A stretch of DNA of 64,000 nt from HK1 sp965202875 (GTDB lineage Bacteria > Pseudomonadota > Gammaproteobacteria > HK1): the NCBI GenBank assembly GCA_965202875.1, contig OZ241870.1, positions 2,108,001-2,172,000 of the forward strand, in the 5' to 3' direction. The stretch's first letter is position 1. Every line of letters starts with the position of its first letter. Both the position numbers and the translations under genes were made by a program. This document shows, piece after piece, positions 25,807 through 35,299 of the stretch. The notes beneath the pieces are model-generated. The model ran no database searches and had not been told where the DNA came from. It saw nothing but the letters and a program-made list of their open reading frames with translations.

Positions 25807-26649
25807 TCACTCGTTCGCCGCCAGCGCCATCCGCACGTCGCGCAGCCGCCGCTTCTCCGCCCGGTTCATGATCACCCCCGCGCCGACGATGCCGGTGGCC
25901 ACCACCAGCACCAGGATGGTCGCGAGCGCGTTGATCTCGGGGTTCACGCCGAGCCGGACCTTGGAGAAGATCACCATCGGCAGGGTGCTCGACCCCGGCC
26001 CGGAGACGAAGCTCGCGATGACGAGATCGTCGAGGGACATGGTGAAGGAGAGGAGCCAGCCGGAGACCAGGGCCGGCGCGATGATGGGGAGGGTGATCAC
26101 GAAGAAGACCTTCGCGGGACGCGCTCCGAGGTCCAGCGCCGCCTCCTCCACGGACTCGTCGATGCTCGAGAGCCGCGACTGGATCACCACCGCCACGAAG
26201 GCCATCGAGAAGGTGATGTGGGCGATGGTGATGGTGGTGACCCCGCGCCCGGCCGGCCAGCCGACCAGATCCTGCAGTGCGACGAAGAGGAGCAGGAGCG
26301 AGAGGCCGGTGATCACCTCGGGCATCACCAGCGGCGCCGTGGTCATGCCGGTGAGCAGCAGGCGCCCGCGGAACCGGCCCATCCTTGCAAGGACGAAGCC
26401 CGCCAGCGTGCCGAGGATGACCGCCCCGGTGGCGTTCACCACCGCGATGCGCAGGCTCAGCCATGCCGCCCGCAGGATCTGCTCGTCGCGCAGCAGCTCG
26501 CCGTACCACCGGGTCGAGAACCCGCCCCACACCGTCACCAGCTTCGATTCGTTGAACGAGTAGACGATCAGCGAGACGATCGGCACGTAGAGGAAGGCGA
26601 AGCCGAACGCCATCGCCGTGGTCACGAAGACGGTGCGGTTCGCGTTCAT
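25807..26649 (-). CDS. potI: Spermidine/putrescine ABC transporter permease PotI
   Basis: Inner-membrane subunit of the polyamine importer, 280 aa with about six helices. The permease EAA loop is visible as EEAALDLGARPAKVFFVITL near residue 165, where it meets the ATPase. Its ATG overlaps the stop of potH by four bases (ATGA). It is the last gene of a potF-potG-potH-potI operon; argC follows. The C-terminal tail is basic. Confidence 0.93.
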   Translation of the reverse strand: MNANRTVFVTTAMAFGFAFLYVPIVSLIVYSFNESKLVTVWGGFSTRWYGELLRDEQILRAAWLSLRIAVVNATGAVILGTLAGFVLARMGRFRGRLLLTGMTTAPLVMPEVITGLSLLLLFVALQDLVGWPAGRGVTTITIAHITFSMAFVAVVIQSRLSSIDESVEEAALDLGARPAKVFFVITLPIIAPALVSGWLLSFTMSLDDLVIASFVSGPGSSTLPMVIFSKVRLGVNPEINALATILVLVVATGIVGAGVIMNRAEKRRLRDVRMALAANE

Positions 26650-27647
26650 CGCGCCCCGGCCTCCTTCGCCTGGAAGTGCTGGAACACCATGATCGGGATC
26701 ACCAGAAGCAGGAGCACCGCGACCGCGACGGCGGAGGCCACCGGCCAGTCGCGGTTGGCGAAGAACTCGTCCCACAGCACCCGCCCGATCATCAGCGTAT
26801 CCGGCCCCCCGAGCAGGGCCGGGATCACGAACTCGCCGACCGCGGGGATGAAGACCAGCATGGAGCCCGCGACGATGCCGGGGACCGAGAGCGGCAGGGT
26901 GACCGCGAAGAACGCCCTCACCGGGCGGCAGCCCAGGTCGGCGGCGGCTTCCAGAAGGGTGGGATCCAGCCGTTCGAGGTTCGCGTAGAGCGGCAGGATC
27001 ATGAACGGCAGGTAGGAGTAGACGATGCCGAGGTAGACCGCGAAATCGGTCTGCATCATCACGATCGGCTCGTCGATGATCCCGAGCCCCGTCAGCACGT
27101 TGTTGACCAGCCCGTTGTTCTTGAGGATCCCGATCCAGGCGTAGACGCGCAGCAGGAACGAGGTCCAGAACGGCAGGATCACCAGCAGCAGCAGGACGTT
27201 GCGCGCCGCCGGGGCGGAGCGGGCGATCCCGTAGGCGATCGGATAGCCGATCACCAGGCACAGCACCGTCGAGATCAGCGCGATCTTCCCGGAGTTGAGG
27301 TAAGCCTGCCAGTAGAGGTCGTCCTCGACGAGGAAGAGGAAGTTCGCGAAATTGAGCTGCACCGTCAGCCAGGCGTCCTCGCCCCATTCGAGCAGCGGCG
27401 CATAGGGCGGGCGGGCGATCAGCGCCTCGGAGAACGCGATCTTCAGCACGAAGGCGAAGGGCACGAGAAAGAAGAGCAGCAACCACAGGTAGGGGATCGC
27501 GATCACCAGCGTCCGTCCGCGGATCCCGAGCCGGCGGGCGAGCCACCGCACCCACGTGATGCCCGGGATGCGGCCGGGCACGTTTCCGAGCAGATCGACC
27601 GCGCTCGTGATCCGCTCTCCCAGCGGGACGAAGCCCTTGCCGTTCAT
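26646..27647 (-). CDS. potH: Spermidine/putrescine ABC transporter permease PotH
   Basis: Second membrane subunit of the polyamine importer, 333 aa. After an N-terminal cytoplasmic stretch of about 45 residues there are six hydrophobic segments, with the EAA loop LLEAAADLGCRPVRAFFAVT near 237. It overlaps potI by four bases. Its ATG overlaps the stop of a 35-codon mini-ORF copied from the potG tail, so translation coupling to the upstream gene has been kept despite the duplication. Confidence 0.93.
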   Translation of the reverse strand: MNGKGFVPLGERITSAVDLLGNVPGRIPGITWVRWLARRLGIRGRTLVIAIPYLWLLLFFLVPFAFVLKIAFSEALIARPPYAPLLEWGEDAWLTVQLNFANFLFLVEDDLYWQAYLNSGKIALISTVLCLVIGYPIAYGIARSAPAARNVLLLLVILPFWTSFLLRVYAWIGILKNNGLVNNVLTGLGIIDEPIVMMQTDFAVYLGIVYSYLPFMILPLYANLERLDPTLLEAAADLGCRPVRAFFAVTLPLSVPGIVAGSMLVFIPAVGEFVIPALLGGPDTLMIGRVLWDEFFANRDWPVASAVAVAVLLLLVIPIMVFQHFQAKEAGAR

Positions 27648-27751
27648 GCGTTGAGCACCACGCAGCCGGAGGGACGCCGGGAGGCGTACGCCGGATCGGG
27701 GAAGCGACCCGCCGCCGCACGGACCCGGTTGGGCCGCGTCACCCGCAGCAT
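27644..27751 (-). CDS. Mini-ORF duplicating the PotG C-terminus
   Basis: This 35-codon frame starts at ATG 27751 and ends in TGA whose bases overlap the potH start (ATGA). It reads MLRVTRPNRVRAAAGRF and ends SGCVVLNA, nearly the same as the last residues of PotG (MLRVTQPNRVRAAADRF, SGVVLNA). It arose from a tandem duplication with a period of 115 bp. It may be a relic, a translation bridge between potG and potH, or a small product; nothing in the sequence decides. Confidence 0.55.
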   Translation of the reverse strand: MLRVTRPNRVRAAAGRFPDPAYASRRPSGCVVLNA

Positions 27752-27879
27752 CTTCCCGTCATGCGTTGAGCACCACGCCGCTGGATGGATGCCAGGAGGC
27801 GTACGCCGGATCCTTCCAGGTAAAGCGATCCGCCGCCGCACGGACCCGGTTGGGCTGCGTCACCCGCAGCATCTTCCCG
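27645..27879. repeat. 115-bp tandem duplication of the potG 3' end
   Basis: Two imperfect copies start at 27645 and 27760. Each runs from GCGTTGAGCACCAC through GCGTACGCCGGATC to ACCCGCAGCATCTTCCCG. The right copy is the true end of potG; the left copy fills the potG-potH junction. The two copies differ by several substitutions and a short insertion, so the event is not recent. Confidence 0.85.
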
Positions 27880-28904
27880 GTCCCGGTGCGCAGGTGGTAG
27901 ATCGAAAGTCCGCCCAGATAGGCGATCTCCTCGACCACCGCCTCGATCCGGTTGTGGTCCTGCCCGGCGGGCGCCTCGCGGGACATCGTGATCTTCTCCG
28001 GACGCACCGCGACCCACACGCGGGCGCCGGGCGCCGCGCTCACGCCGTGGTCGATGTAGATCGGGCAGCCCGCCTCCTCGGACTCGATCAGCACGTGATC
28101 CGGCTCGTCCTCCACGATGCGGCCCTCGAACAGGTTCACCGATCCGATGAACTCGGCGACGAAGCGCGAGCCCGGATACTCGTAGACCTCGGTCGGCGTG
28201 CCGGTCTGCACGATCTCGCCGGCGTTCATCACCCCGACCCGGCTGGAGAGGGTCATCGCCTCCTCCTGGTCGTGGGTGACCACGATGAAGGTGACCCCGA
28301 GCTGTTCCTGGATGTTGACCAGCTCGAACTGCGTCTCCTCGCGCAGCTTCTTGTCGAGTGCGCCGAGAGGCTCGTCGAGCAGCAACAGCTTCGGCTGCTT
28401 GACCAGCGCGCGGGCCAGGGCCACGCGCTGGCGCTGTCCGCCGGAGAGCTGGTGGGGCTTGCGCCGCGCGAAGGGGCCGAGCTTGACCAGATCGAGCATC
28501 GCCTCCACGCGCTTCCCGATCTCCGGGGCGGCGATCCGATCCTGCTTCAGCCCGAAGGCCACGTTCTTCTCCACCGTCATGTGGGGGAAGAGGGCGTAGG
28601 ACTGGAACATCATGTTGACCGGGCGCTCGTAGGGCGGGATCCCCGCCATGTCCACGCCGTCGATCAGCACCCGGCCCGAGGTGAGGGTCTCGAAGCCGGC
28701 CAGCATCCGCAGCAGGGTGCTCTTGCCGCAGCCGGAGCCGCCGAGCAGGCAGAAGACCTCGCCGCGGTAGACGTCGAGGGAGACGTTGTCGACGGCGGTG
28801 AACTCGCCGAACTGCCTGGTCACGCCCTCGATGCGGACATAGGGATCGGCGCGCGGATCGTTCCAGGGCTCGGCGCCGGCCGGCGCCGGATTCGGCGGGC
28901 TCAT
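27759..28904 (-). CDS. potG: Polyamine ABC transporter ATP-binding protein PotG/PotA
   Basis: Energy-coupling ATPase of the polyamine importer, 381 aa. Walker A GGSGCGKST near 54, signature LSGGQRQRVALARAL near 152, and Walker B LLLLDEPLGALD near 173 are all intact. A C-terminal TOBE-type regulatory domain follows (EFIGSVNLFEGRI near 255). The ATG at 28904 was chosen; the preceding sequence is spacer after potF. The 3' end is tandemly duplicated downstream. Confidence 0.94.
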   Translation of the reverse strand: MSPPNPAPAGAEPWNDPRADPYVRIEGVTRQFGEFTAVDNVSLDVYRGEVFCLLGGSGCGKSTLLRMLAGFETLTSGRVLIDGVDMAGIPPYERPVNMMFQSYALFPHMTVEKNVAFGLKQDRIAAPEIGKRVEAMLDLVKLGPFARRKPHQLSGGQRQRVALARALVKQPKLLLLDEPLGALDKKLREETQFELVNIQEQLGVTFIVVTHDQEEAMTLSSRVGVMNAGEIVQTGTPTEVYEYPGSRFVAEFIGSVNLFEGRIVEDEPDHVLIESEEAGCPIYIDHGVSAAPGARVWVAVRPEKITMSREAPAGQDHNRIEAVVEEIAYLGGLSIYHLRTGTGKMLRVTQPNRVRAAADRFTWKDPAYASWHPSSGVVLNA

Positions 28905-29059
28905 GGGCGCATCCTCATGCAACCGCGCACCGCCCCGGGCAGTTTCCCGGGGCGGCGGGACAGGATCGGAAGGCCATACGGAACGGCCATGTCCCTGCCG
29001 GACGGCCGCATCGTGGTCCCGTCCACGATCGTAGCGCCGGTACGGGACCGGCGATGCCC

Positions 29060-30157
29060 TTACCGGCCGGTCTTCACCTTGGTCCAGGCCCGCGTGAGCA
29101 GGCGGGTGAACCTGGGCGAGTCCGAGAGATCGGGGAAGAGCTTTGCCCTGACCTCGTCCGGTGGATAGATGGCCGGGTCGGTCTTCACCTCGTCGTCCAC
29201 GTAGGGAAGCGCGGCACGGTTGCCGTTCGCGTAGAAGACGTAGTTCGAGATGGCCGCCGTGACCTCCGGCTCCATGACGTAGTCGATGAAGAGGTGGGCG
29301 TTCCCCGGATGCGGCGCGTCGCTGGGGATGGCGAGGCTGTCGAACCAGATGATCGCGCCTTCCTTCGGAATCGTGTAGTCGATCTCGACGCCCTGCCCGG
29401 CTTCCGCCGCGCGGTCGCGGGCGATGAGCATGTCGCCGCTCCACCCCATGCACACGCAGATCTCGCCGTTGGCCAGATCGTTGATGTTCTGCGAGGAGTG
29501 GAAGTACCTGACGTGCGGCCGGACCTTCAGCATGTGCTCCTCGAACAGCTCGACGTCCTCCCTCTTCTCGCTGTTCGGGTCGCGCCCGAGGTAGCCCATG
29601 AGGTTCGCGAAGACCTCGGTCGGCGCGTCGAGAAAGGAGACGCCGCACTCCGAGAGCTTCGCGATCACTTCCGGATCGTAGAGCATGCTCCAGCTATCGA
29701 CCGGTGCGTCCGGCAGGATCTCCTTCACCTTGTCGACGTTGTAACCGATGCCGGTGGTCCCCCACATGTAGGGGACGGAGTGCTCGTTGCCGGGGTCGTG
29801 GGCGGCGAGCCGTTCGAGGATCGCCTCCTCGAGGTTGCCGTAGTTCTTCAACTTGCCCCTGTCGAGCCTGGCGAAGACGCCCGCCTTGATCTGGCGCTCC
29901 ATGAAGCTCGCGCTCGGGACCACGACGTCGTAGCCGCTGTTGCCGGCGAGGAGCTTCGCTTCGAGCACCTCGTTGGAGTCGAAGACGTCGTAGTTGACCT
30001 TGATCCCGGTGCGCTCCTCGAAGTTCGAGATGGTGTCCTCGGCGATGTAGTCGGACCAGTTGTAGACGTTGAGGACCTTCTCTTCCGCGGCGCCCGCTCC
30101 GTTCGCGGCCCCGAACGCAACCGCCGCCGCCATTCCCAGCCAATTCTTTCCGGACAT
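29060..30157 (-). CDS. potF: Periplasmic putrescine/spermidine-binding protein PotF
   Basis: Solute-binding protein that feeds polyamines to PotGHI, 365 aa. A signal peptide occupies about residues 1-23 (cleavage after GAGA). The mature protein begins KVLNVYNWSDYIAEDTI, the hallmark of PotF/PotD proteins, and retains the ligand-pocket segment YMWGTTGIGYN near 128. It is the first pot gene, 130 bp downstream of a Rieske oxygenase on the same strand, and 155 bp ahead of potG, a gap that often allows higher expression of the binding protein. Confidence 0.94.
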   Translation of the reverse strand: MSGKNWLGMAAAVAFGAANGAGAAEEKVLNVYNWSDYIAEDTISNFEERTGIKVNYDVFDSNEVLEAKLLAGNSGYDVVVPSASFMERQIKAGVFARLDRGKLKNYGNLEEAILERLAAHDPGNEHSVPYMWGTTGIGYNVDKVKEILPDAPVDSWSMLYDPEVIAKLSECGVSFLDAPTEVFANLMGYLGRDPNSEKREDVELFEEHMLKVRPHVRYFHSSQNINDLANGEICVCMGWSGDMLIARDRAAEAGQGVEIDYTIPKEGAIIWFDSLAIPSDAPHPGNAHLFIDYVMEPEVTAAISNYVFYANGNRAALPYVDDEVKTDPAIYPPDEVRAKLFPDLSDSPRFTRLLTRAWTKVKTGR

Positions 30158-30287
30158 CTGGATCGCCCTCCTGCGCTGTGGTTCCCGGTGCGCCGCGCTA
30201 CGGCGCCCCCGTTCCAGTATGCCCCCCGGGACCGATACGGCTCAACGCCTCGGCCGTTTCGCCTCGTCGATCCGGGAGAAGCGGCCC

Positions 30288-31403
30288 TCATCGCAAGCTG
30301 TCCACGACGAGGCCCTGAAACGCCCGCACCGAATCCTCCCACACCGGTGAGAGCACGCCGCCCCCGGCGGCGACGCCGGACGCACGGCCCTGCTGGAGCC
30401 GCTCGCACATCGCGTGATCCTCGCGGTGCACCTCGCGCCAGAGCCCGACGAGCCGCTCCCTCTGCCCGGCCGACTCCGGCTCGGGCCCGATGGAGTAGAT
30501 GGCGCGACGCTGGTGGGTGCGGTCCGGCGCCAGCGGCACGTTGAGGTGTACGCCGATCTGATCCGGGAAGTAGCCCCCGAACACGAAGTTCGGGAACAGG
30601 GTGAAGTAGCGGGAGCTCACCGACAGGGTGTCCTCCCGCACCGCCTTGCCCGAGACGTCGACGCCGCTCCCCAGGCAGCCCGAGTCGTTCACCGTGTAGT
30701 GGCCGGTCAGAGGTTGCTCGGTGGTCTTCGAGTGCACGAACTGCACGTGGTAGGGCTCGATGAAGTTCTCCATGAGGAGCTTCCAGTTGGCGGCGACCTC
30801 CCCGAAGTCGATGGTGGCGAGATGGTGGACCTCGGCAAGGTCGATCCCCTCGAGCCGCCGTTCGAGAGGGGCCTTGAAGTCCTCGAAGGGCGGAGCCGCG
30901 CCGTCCAGGTTGACGAAGATCCAGTCGTGCCACACCGCCGACCTCACCGCCACCAGCCCGTGCGCCTCGCGGTCGAAGCCGGGCGGCGCCGAGAGCGGCT
31001 CCCGGCCGCCGAAATAGGGGGTGATCCGGAGGCGGCCGTCGAGCCCGTAGGTCCACGAGTGGTAGGGGCAGCGGATGGCTCGCCCCACGTTGCGGGGCGC
31101 ATCGACGAGCTTCAGGCACCGGTGGCGGCACACGTTGTGAAACGCCCGGAGTGCATCGTCTCTGCCACGGACCAGCAGCACGGGCCTGCCGGCCACGGTG
31201 ACCGGCGCCACGTCGCCGGGGCGGCCCACCTCGTGCGCAAAGCCGGCGAAGGCCCACGAGGCGGGGAACAGCCGCTCGTTCTCGAGCGCGAAGAAGGCCT
31301 CGCTCGTGTAGGCGGTGGAGGTCAGTCCGCGGGCCACCGGCCCCCGGGCTTCGAACGCGGCCAGCGCCTCGGCGCCGATGACCGCCGGCAGTGACGAACC
31401 CAT
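30288..31403 (-). CDS. Rieske-type aromatic-ring-hydroxylating/N-demethylating oxygenase alpha subunit
   Basis: Two-domain oxygenase of 371 aa. The [2Fe-2S] Rieske motif is CRHRCLKL near residue 91 and CPYHSWTYG near 112. The catalytic mononuclear-iron region contains NWKLLMENFIEPYHVQFVH near 204, giving the usual two histidines. Start ATG 31403 has GGGAGGAA five bases upstream. Members of this branch act on quaternary amines as well as aromatics; placement next to polyamine uptake genes favours a nitrogen compound, but this is inference. No reductase partner gene is adjacent. Confidence 0.87.
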   Translation of the reverse strand: MGSSLPAVIGAEALAAFEARGPVARGLTSTAYTSEAFFALENERLFPASWAFAGFAHEVGRPGDVAPVTVAGRPVLLVRGRDDALRAFHNVCRHRCLKLVDAPRNVGRAIRCPYHSWTYGLDGRLRITPYFGGREPLSAPPGFDREAHGLVAVRSAVWHDWIFVNLDGAAPPFEDFKAPLERRLEGIDLAEVHHLATIDFGEVAANWKLLMENFIEPYHVQFVHSKTTEQPLTGHYTVNDSGCLGSGVDVSGKAVREDTLSVSSRYFTLFPNFVFGGYFPDQIGVHLNVPLAPDRTHQRRAIYSIGPEPESAGQRERLVGLWREVHREDHAMCERLQQGRASGVAAGGGVLSPVWEDSVRAFQGLVVDSLR

Positions 31404-32100
31404 GTCCGTTCCTCCCGTCCGCAACGCGCCTTGATGGAAACACGCCCCGCCGTTTCCGCCCGCGTCGCTGCCCGGGACGGCCGGCGCGACGGCGCGCCGA
31501 TTCCGACGGCCGGAGGGCTCGATCGCCCCGTGGCTTCCGGCGTCCTCCTTGGCGGAAACCGCAGGAAGACAATCTGCACTATGCGGAACCCTGATGAAAA
31601 ATCAACCGGAGATTCGCTGTGCTGCCCTCGGTCCTGCCCGGCCGGTTCCACCAGATCGGCTTCCGCCACCACCTTCCCACCGGACGGCTGCTCGACCGCC
31701 GCGAAACGGCGTGAGGCGCGCATCCCGTGGTTTGCCGGCAGGCAGACGGCCGGATCCTCCATCGCCTCGCTCGCAGGATCCGGCAGCGTTCGCACAGCGA
31801 ACGTCGGGGAGCCCGCATGACGCACGCGAATTTCGCCGGCCGCCGCGGTCGTGTATCGTCAGGCGCGTGTCTCCGTGCATTCCCGGGCTCCGCCGCTGCG
31901 TTCCTCTCGTTCAGCAATTGACGTCCGCTCAAGCACCCGAACGTCACCCCGACCCCGCATATCGCCGTGGCTTCGCTCAAGACCGTTCGGACCGCCGCGG
32001 CCCGGGTGGCGGAAGAGGCGCGGCGCCACATCGCCGGGGAGCCACCGCTCGACCCGTGCTGAGCGCAGGAGCGTCGCGGACGGGACGGCAGGGCACGAGG
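31404..32100. other. Long intergenic region between Rieske gene and glpD
   Basis: About 700 bp lie between two divergent genes. I see no supported gene. A segment at 31549-31620 (TTGGCGGAAACCGC, then ATGAAAAATCAACCGGAGAT) resembles 35942-36018 (TTGGCGGAATTCGC, then GTGAAGAATCAATCGCGGGG), so it is one copy of a dispersed repeat placed upstream of a gene. Long open frames through the rest are side effects of GC richness. Confidence 0.5.
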
Positions 32101-33633
32101 GTGGATCGAGCCCTCGGCACGCCGGGGGCCGAGGATCTCGGCGAGACGGACCTGTTCGTAATCGGCGGCGGTGTGAACGGCGCCGGGATCGCGCGCGACG
32201 CGGCGGGACGCGGGCTCTCGGTGCTCCTCGGCGAGAAGGGCGACCTCGCGGAAGGAACCAGCTCGCGTTCGAGCAAGCTGATCCACGGCGGTCTGCGCTA
32301 TCTCGAATACTTCGAGTTCCGGCTGGTGCGCGAGGCGCTGATCGAACGCGAAGTCCTGCTGGAGGCCGCGCCGCACCTGATCTTTCCGATGCGCTTCGTG
32401 CTGCCGCAGGGATCGGGCGACCGGCCCAGGTGGCTGGTCCGGCTCGGGCTCCTTCTCTACGACACCCTCGGGAGGCGGCAGCGCCTGCCGGGCACGCGCA
32501 CGCTCGATCTGAGGCACGCGCCGGAAGGCGCCCCGCTCAAGCAGACCTGCCGCCTCGCCTACGAGTACTCCGACTGCTGGGTCGACGACGCCCGGCTGGT
32601 CGTGCTCACCGCCCTCGACGCTGCCGAACGGGGTGCGCGCGTCTTCACTCGTTGCCCGTGCGTCTCGGCCCGGCGCGAGGCCGGACGCTGGCTCGTGACG
32701 ATGGAGGACGAAGCAGCCGGCAAGTGCCTGACCGTACGGGCCGGCGCGCTCGTCAACGCCGCCGGGCCGTGGGTGGCCGACGTCATCACCCGCGTCGCCC
32801 GGCGCAATTCCGCCCGCAAGGTGCGGCTCGTCAAGGGCAGCCACCTCGTCACGCGAAAATTCTGGACCGGTGAGCAAGCGTACCTGCTCCAGAACGACGA
32901 CCGGCGGGTGATCTTCGTCATCCCCTGGGAGCACGATCTCGCCCTGATCGGCACCACCGACGTCCCCTTCGAGGGCCGGCCCGAGGACGTGGAGGTCGCG
33001 GAGCACGAGGTCGCCTACCTCTTGCGGGTGCTCGGGCGGTATTTCACCGCTCCGCCCGCGCGCGAGGACGTCGTCGCGCAGTTCTCCGGCGTTCGTCCGC
33101 TGTATGACGATGCAGCCGGCAACCCGAGCGCAGTCACCCGGGATTACGTCCTCGACCTCGACGCGCCCGCGGGCGCGGCGCCGATGCTCAACGTCTTCGG
33201 CGGCAAGCTCACCACCTTCCGCAAGCTCTCCGAACACGTCATGGAGAAGCTCGCGCCGTTCTTCCCGGGCCTCGGACCCGCCTGGACCGCGCGGGCTCCG
33301 CTTCCCGGCGGGGAGGGGATCGAGCACGCGGACTTCGAACACTTCCTCGCAGGGCTGCGTAACGAGCACCCGTGGCTGCCCGGCCCGCTCGCGCACCGCT
33401 ACGCGCACCTGTACGGGAGCCGCACGGCGCGGCTGCTCGAGGGCGCGCGCTCCCTCGGCGATCTTGGGCGCGCATTCGGCGCCGGACTGTACGAGGCCGA
33501 GGCGCGTTACCTGATCGCGAACGAATGGGCGCGCACGGCGCCGGACGTTCTGGAGCGGCGGACGAAGCTCGCCCTGCGGCTGAACGAGGCCGAGCGCCTG
33601 GATTTCGCGGCGTGGATGCAGGCGGCTGTGTAA
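32101..33633 (+). CDS. glpD: Glycerol-3-phosphate dehydrogenase, aerobic type
   Basis: FAD enzyme that oxidises sn-glycerol-3-phosphate to dihydroxyacetone phosphate and feeds electrons to quinone. The 510-aa protein has DLFVIGGGVNGAGIARDAAG near residues 15-34, SSRSSKLIHGGLRYLEYF near 56, and the C-terminal DAO domain with FGGKLTTFRKLSEHV near 366. GTG 32101 gives the standard length; the same frame is open for 550 bases upstream but that part has no family similarity. It opens a small glycerol-phosphate-themed region with an aldolase, a phosphatase and remnants of a G1P dehydrogenase. Confidence 0.93.
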   Translation: MDRALGTPGAEDLGETDLFVIGGGVNGAGIARDAAGRGLSVLLGEKGDLAEGTSSRSSKLIHGGLRYLEYFEFRLVREALIEREVLLEAAPHLIFPMRFVLPQGSGDRPRWLVRLGLLLYDTLGRRQRLPGTRTLDLRHAPEGAPLKQTCRLAYEYSDCWVDDARLVVLTALDAAERGARVFTRCPCVSARREAGRWLVTMEDEAAGKCLTVRAGALVNAAGPWVADVITRVARRNSARKVRLVKGSHLVTRKFWTGEQAYLLQNDDRRVIFVIPWEHDLALIGTTDVPFEGRPEDVEVAEHEVAYLLRVLGRYFTAPPAREDVVAQFSGVRPLYDDAAGNPSAVTRDYVLDLDAPAGAAPMLNVFGGKLTTFRKLSEHVMEKLAPFFPGLGPAWTARAPLPGGEGIEHADFEHFLAGLRNEHPWLPGPLAHRYAHLYGSRTARLLEGARSLGDLGRAFGAGLYEAEARYLIANEWARTAPDVLERRTKLALRLNEAERLDFAAWMQAAV

Positions 33634-33723
33634 ACGGGTCCGGGCGCCGTCGAATGCGCGCCCATGGGCTCCTCCGCTGCCTGCGTTCCCTGGCCCGGGC
33701 TCCGATGCTCCGGATCCGGCGGC

Positions 33724-34458
33724 CTACCCTTTCTTCGTTCCGGCCCGGGCCTTCGTCTTCGAGGTGCGGCGGGAGGGCGCCTTCCCCTCCGGCCGAGCGC
33801 CGGTGTCCTCCTGAAGTCCGTAATTTGCAAATCCCTCGTGCGCGCGGTCGACGGCGGCGTCGCTCAGCAGCACCGGGCCGCCGATCTGCAGGCTGAGGTA
33901 GTACTGCCGGGCGATGGTCTCCAGCTCGATCGCGCGCCACATGGCCTTCGACAGGGTCTCGCCGATCGCGATCATCCCGTGGTTGGCCAGCAGGCAGGCG
34001 GTCCGGCCCTCCATCGCTTCGATCGCGAGATCAGAAAGCGCCTGGGTCCCGAACGTCGCATACCCCGCGCAGCGCACGTTGTTCCCGCCGAACGCCGCGA
34101 CCATGTAGTGGCAGGCCGGGAGCTCCTTGCGCGCGATCGCGAGCGTCGTGCAGTAGGGCGGATGGGCGTGCACCACGGCTTCCGCATCGGGCCGTCCGCG
34201 CAGCAGATCGAAATGGAAGCGCCACTCGGTCGATGGTTTCAGCGGGCCCTCCCAGGCCCCGCCTCCGTCTTCGAGCGCCATCGAGACGATCATCTCCGGC
34301 TCGAGCCGGTCGCAGGGCACGGCCGAAGGCGTGATCAGCATGCGCTCTCCAAAGCGCACGGAGATGTTCCCCGAGGTTCCCTGGTTGATCCCGCTGGCGT
34401 TCATTTCGCGACAGCGGTCGATGATCTCCCGGCGCAGCGCCTTCTCGGCCTGTGTCAT
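33724..34458 (-). CDS. Class II aldolase/adducin family protein (L-fuculose-phosphate aldolase-like)
   Basis: Zinc-dependent aldolase or decarboxylase of 244 aa acting on a sugar phosphate. Motifs: GINQGTSGNISVRF at 24-37, VVHAHPPYCTTLA near 95-107 (zinc histidines), and the distal LLANHGMIAIG near 155. The substrate is undecided within the family. Its GTG or ATG start overlaps the stop of the upstream HAD phosphatase by four bases, so they form one operon. The last 25 residues are Lys/Arg-rich and unlike the family. Confidence 0.88.
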   Translation of the reverse strand: MTQAEKALRREIIDRCREMNASGINQGTSGNISVRFGERMLITPSAVPCDRLEPEMIVSMALEDGGGAWEGPLKPSTEWRFHFDLLRGRPDAEAVVHAHPPYCTTLAIARKELPACHYMVAAFGGNNVRCAGYATFGTQALSDLAIEAMEGRTACLLANHGMIAIGETLSKAMWRAIELETIARQYYLSLQIGGPVLLSDAAVDRAHEGFANYGLQEDTGARPEGKAPSRRTSKTKARAGTKKG

Positions 34459-35297
34459 GCGATCCTCTTGTGTCTCGGGTTGCGTTCGCCACGCCGGGCG
34501 GCGGCGCGTGCGGACAGTATGACGCCGGCGATCTCGGAGAAGCCTTCCCCGCCGCGGGCGGATGCGATCCAGGCCGGCGCGGCTTCGAGGCGGCCGCTGA
34601 AATCGCGGACGTTCGCGACACCGCAGGCGTTCGGAAAGTGCGCGAACATCGGCGCGTCGTTGGGGCTGTCACCGCAGAAGACCACCCGGGCGCGTTCGGC
34701 GTCGACGTCGATCCCGAGGCGGTCGGCGGCGAGCCGGCGGGTCATGGAGAGCTTGTCGTAGTCGCCGAACCATCCGTTGACGTGGATCGAAGAGATCTTC
34801 GCCGTCGCGCCTTCCTCTTCGAAGATCGCCTTGATCCGGTCGACCGCCTCCGGGGCCAGCGGTCCGGCGTCTTCGCGGACGTCGATCGCGAGATCGGTCT
34901 CCCGATAACGCTGGTCGGCGGCGACGGCGCAGCCGGGGACTTCCGCGAGAACCCGCTCTCGAACGTGCACCAGCCGGGCGCGGTTCGCCGCGCGCGTTGC
35001 GTCGCCGGCGGCGAAGATCCGGTGCATCCTCCGGGCGCCGGAATCGTAGGCGAAGTAGAAGGCGCCGTTCTCGCCGACCACGCCGTCCACGGGCCAGAAG
35101 CGGGCGATCATGTCGCACCAGCCCGCCGGGCGGCCGGTGATCGCCGCAACGGCGAGACCGGCGTCGTGCAGCCGTTCCAGTGCGGCGAGGGAAACGGCGG
35201 GCAGGCGCCCGCCGGTGGTCAATGTGTCGTCCACGTCGGCCAGCACCGCGCGCATGCTTCCGGCCACGCTGGCGGGCATGTCCGCGATCGGCCGCAT
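34455..35297 (-). CDS. HAD-IIB family sugar-phosphate phosphatase
   Basis: Phosphatase of 280 aa with HAD motif I AVLADVDDTLTTGG near residues 17-30, motif II AAITGRPAGW near 51, and motif IV VFCGDSPNDAPMF near 218. The DVDDT form and the IIB cap suggest action on a small phosphorylated sugar or polyol. It is coupled by ATGA to the aldolase and lies directly after the remnant of a glycerol-1-phosphate dehydrogenase, consistent with polyol-phosphate breakdown. Confidence 0.86.
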   Translation of the reverse strand: MRPIADMPASVAGSMRAVLADVDDTLTTGGRLPAVSLAALERLHDAGLAVAAITGRPAGWCDMIARFWPVDGVVGENGAFYFAYDSGARRMHRIFAAGDATRAANRARLVHVRERVLAEVPGCAVAADQRYRETDLAIDVREDAGPLAPEAVDRIKAIFEEEGATAKISSIHVNGWFGDYDKLSMTRRLAADRLGIDVDAERARVVFCGDSPNDAPMFAHFPNACGVANVRDFSGRLEAAPAWIASARGGEGFSEIAGVILSARAAARRGERNPRHKRIA

Positions 35298-35299
35298 CG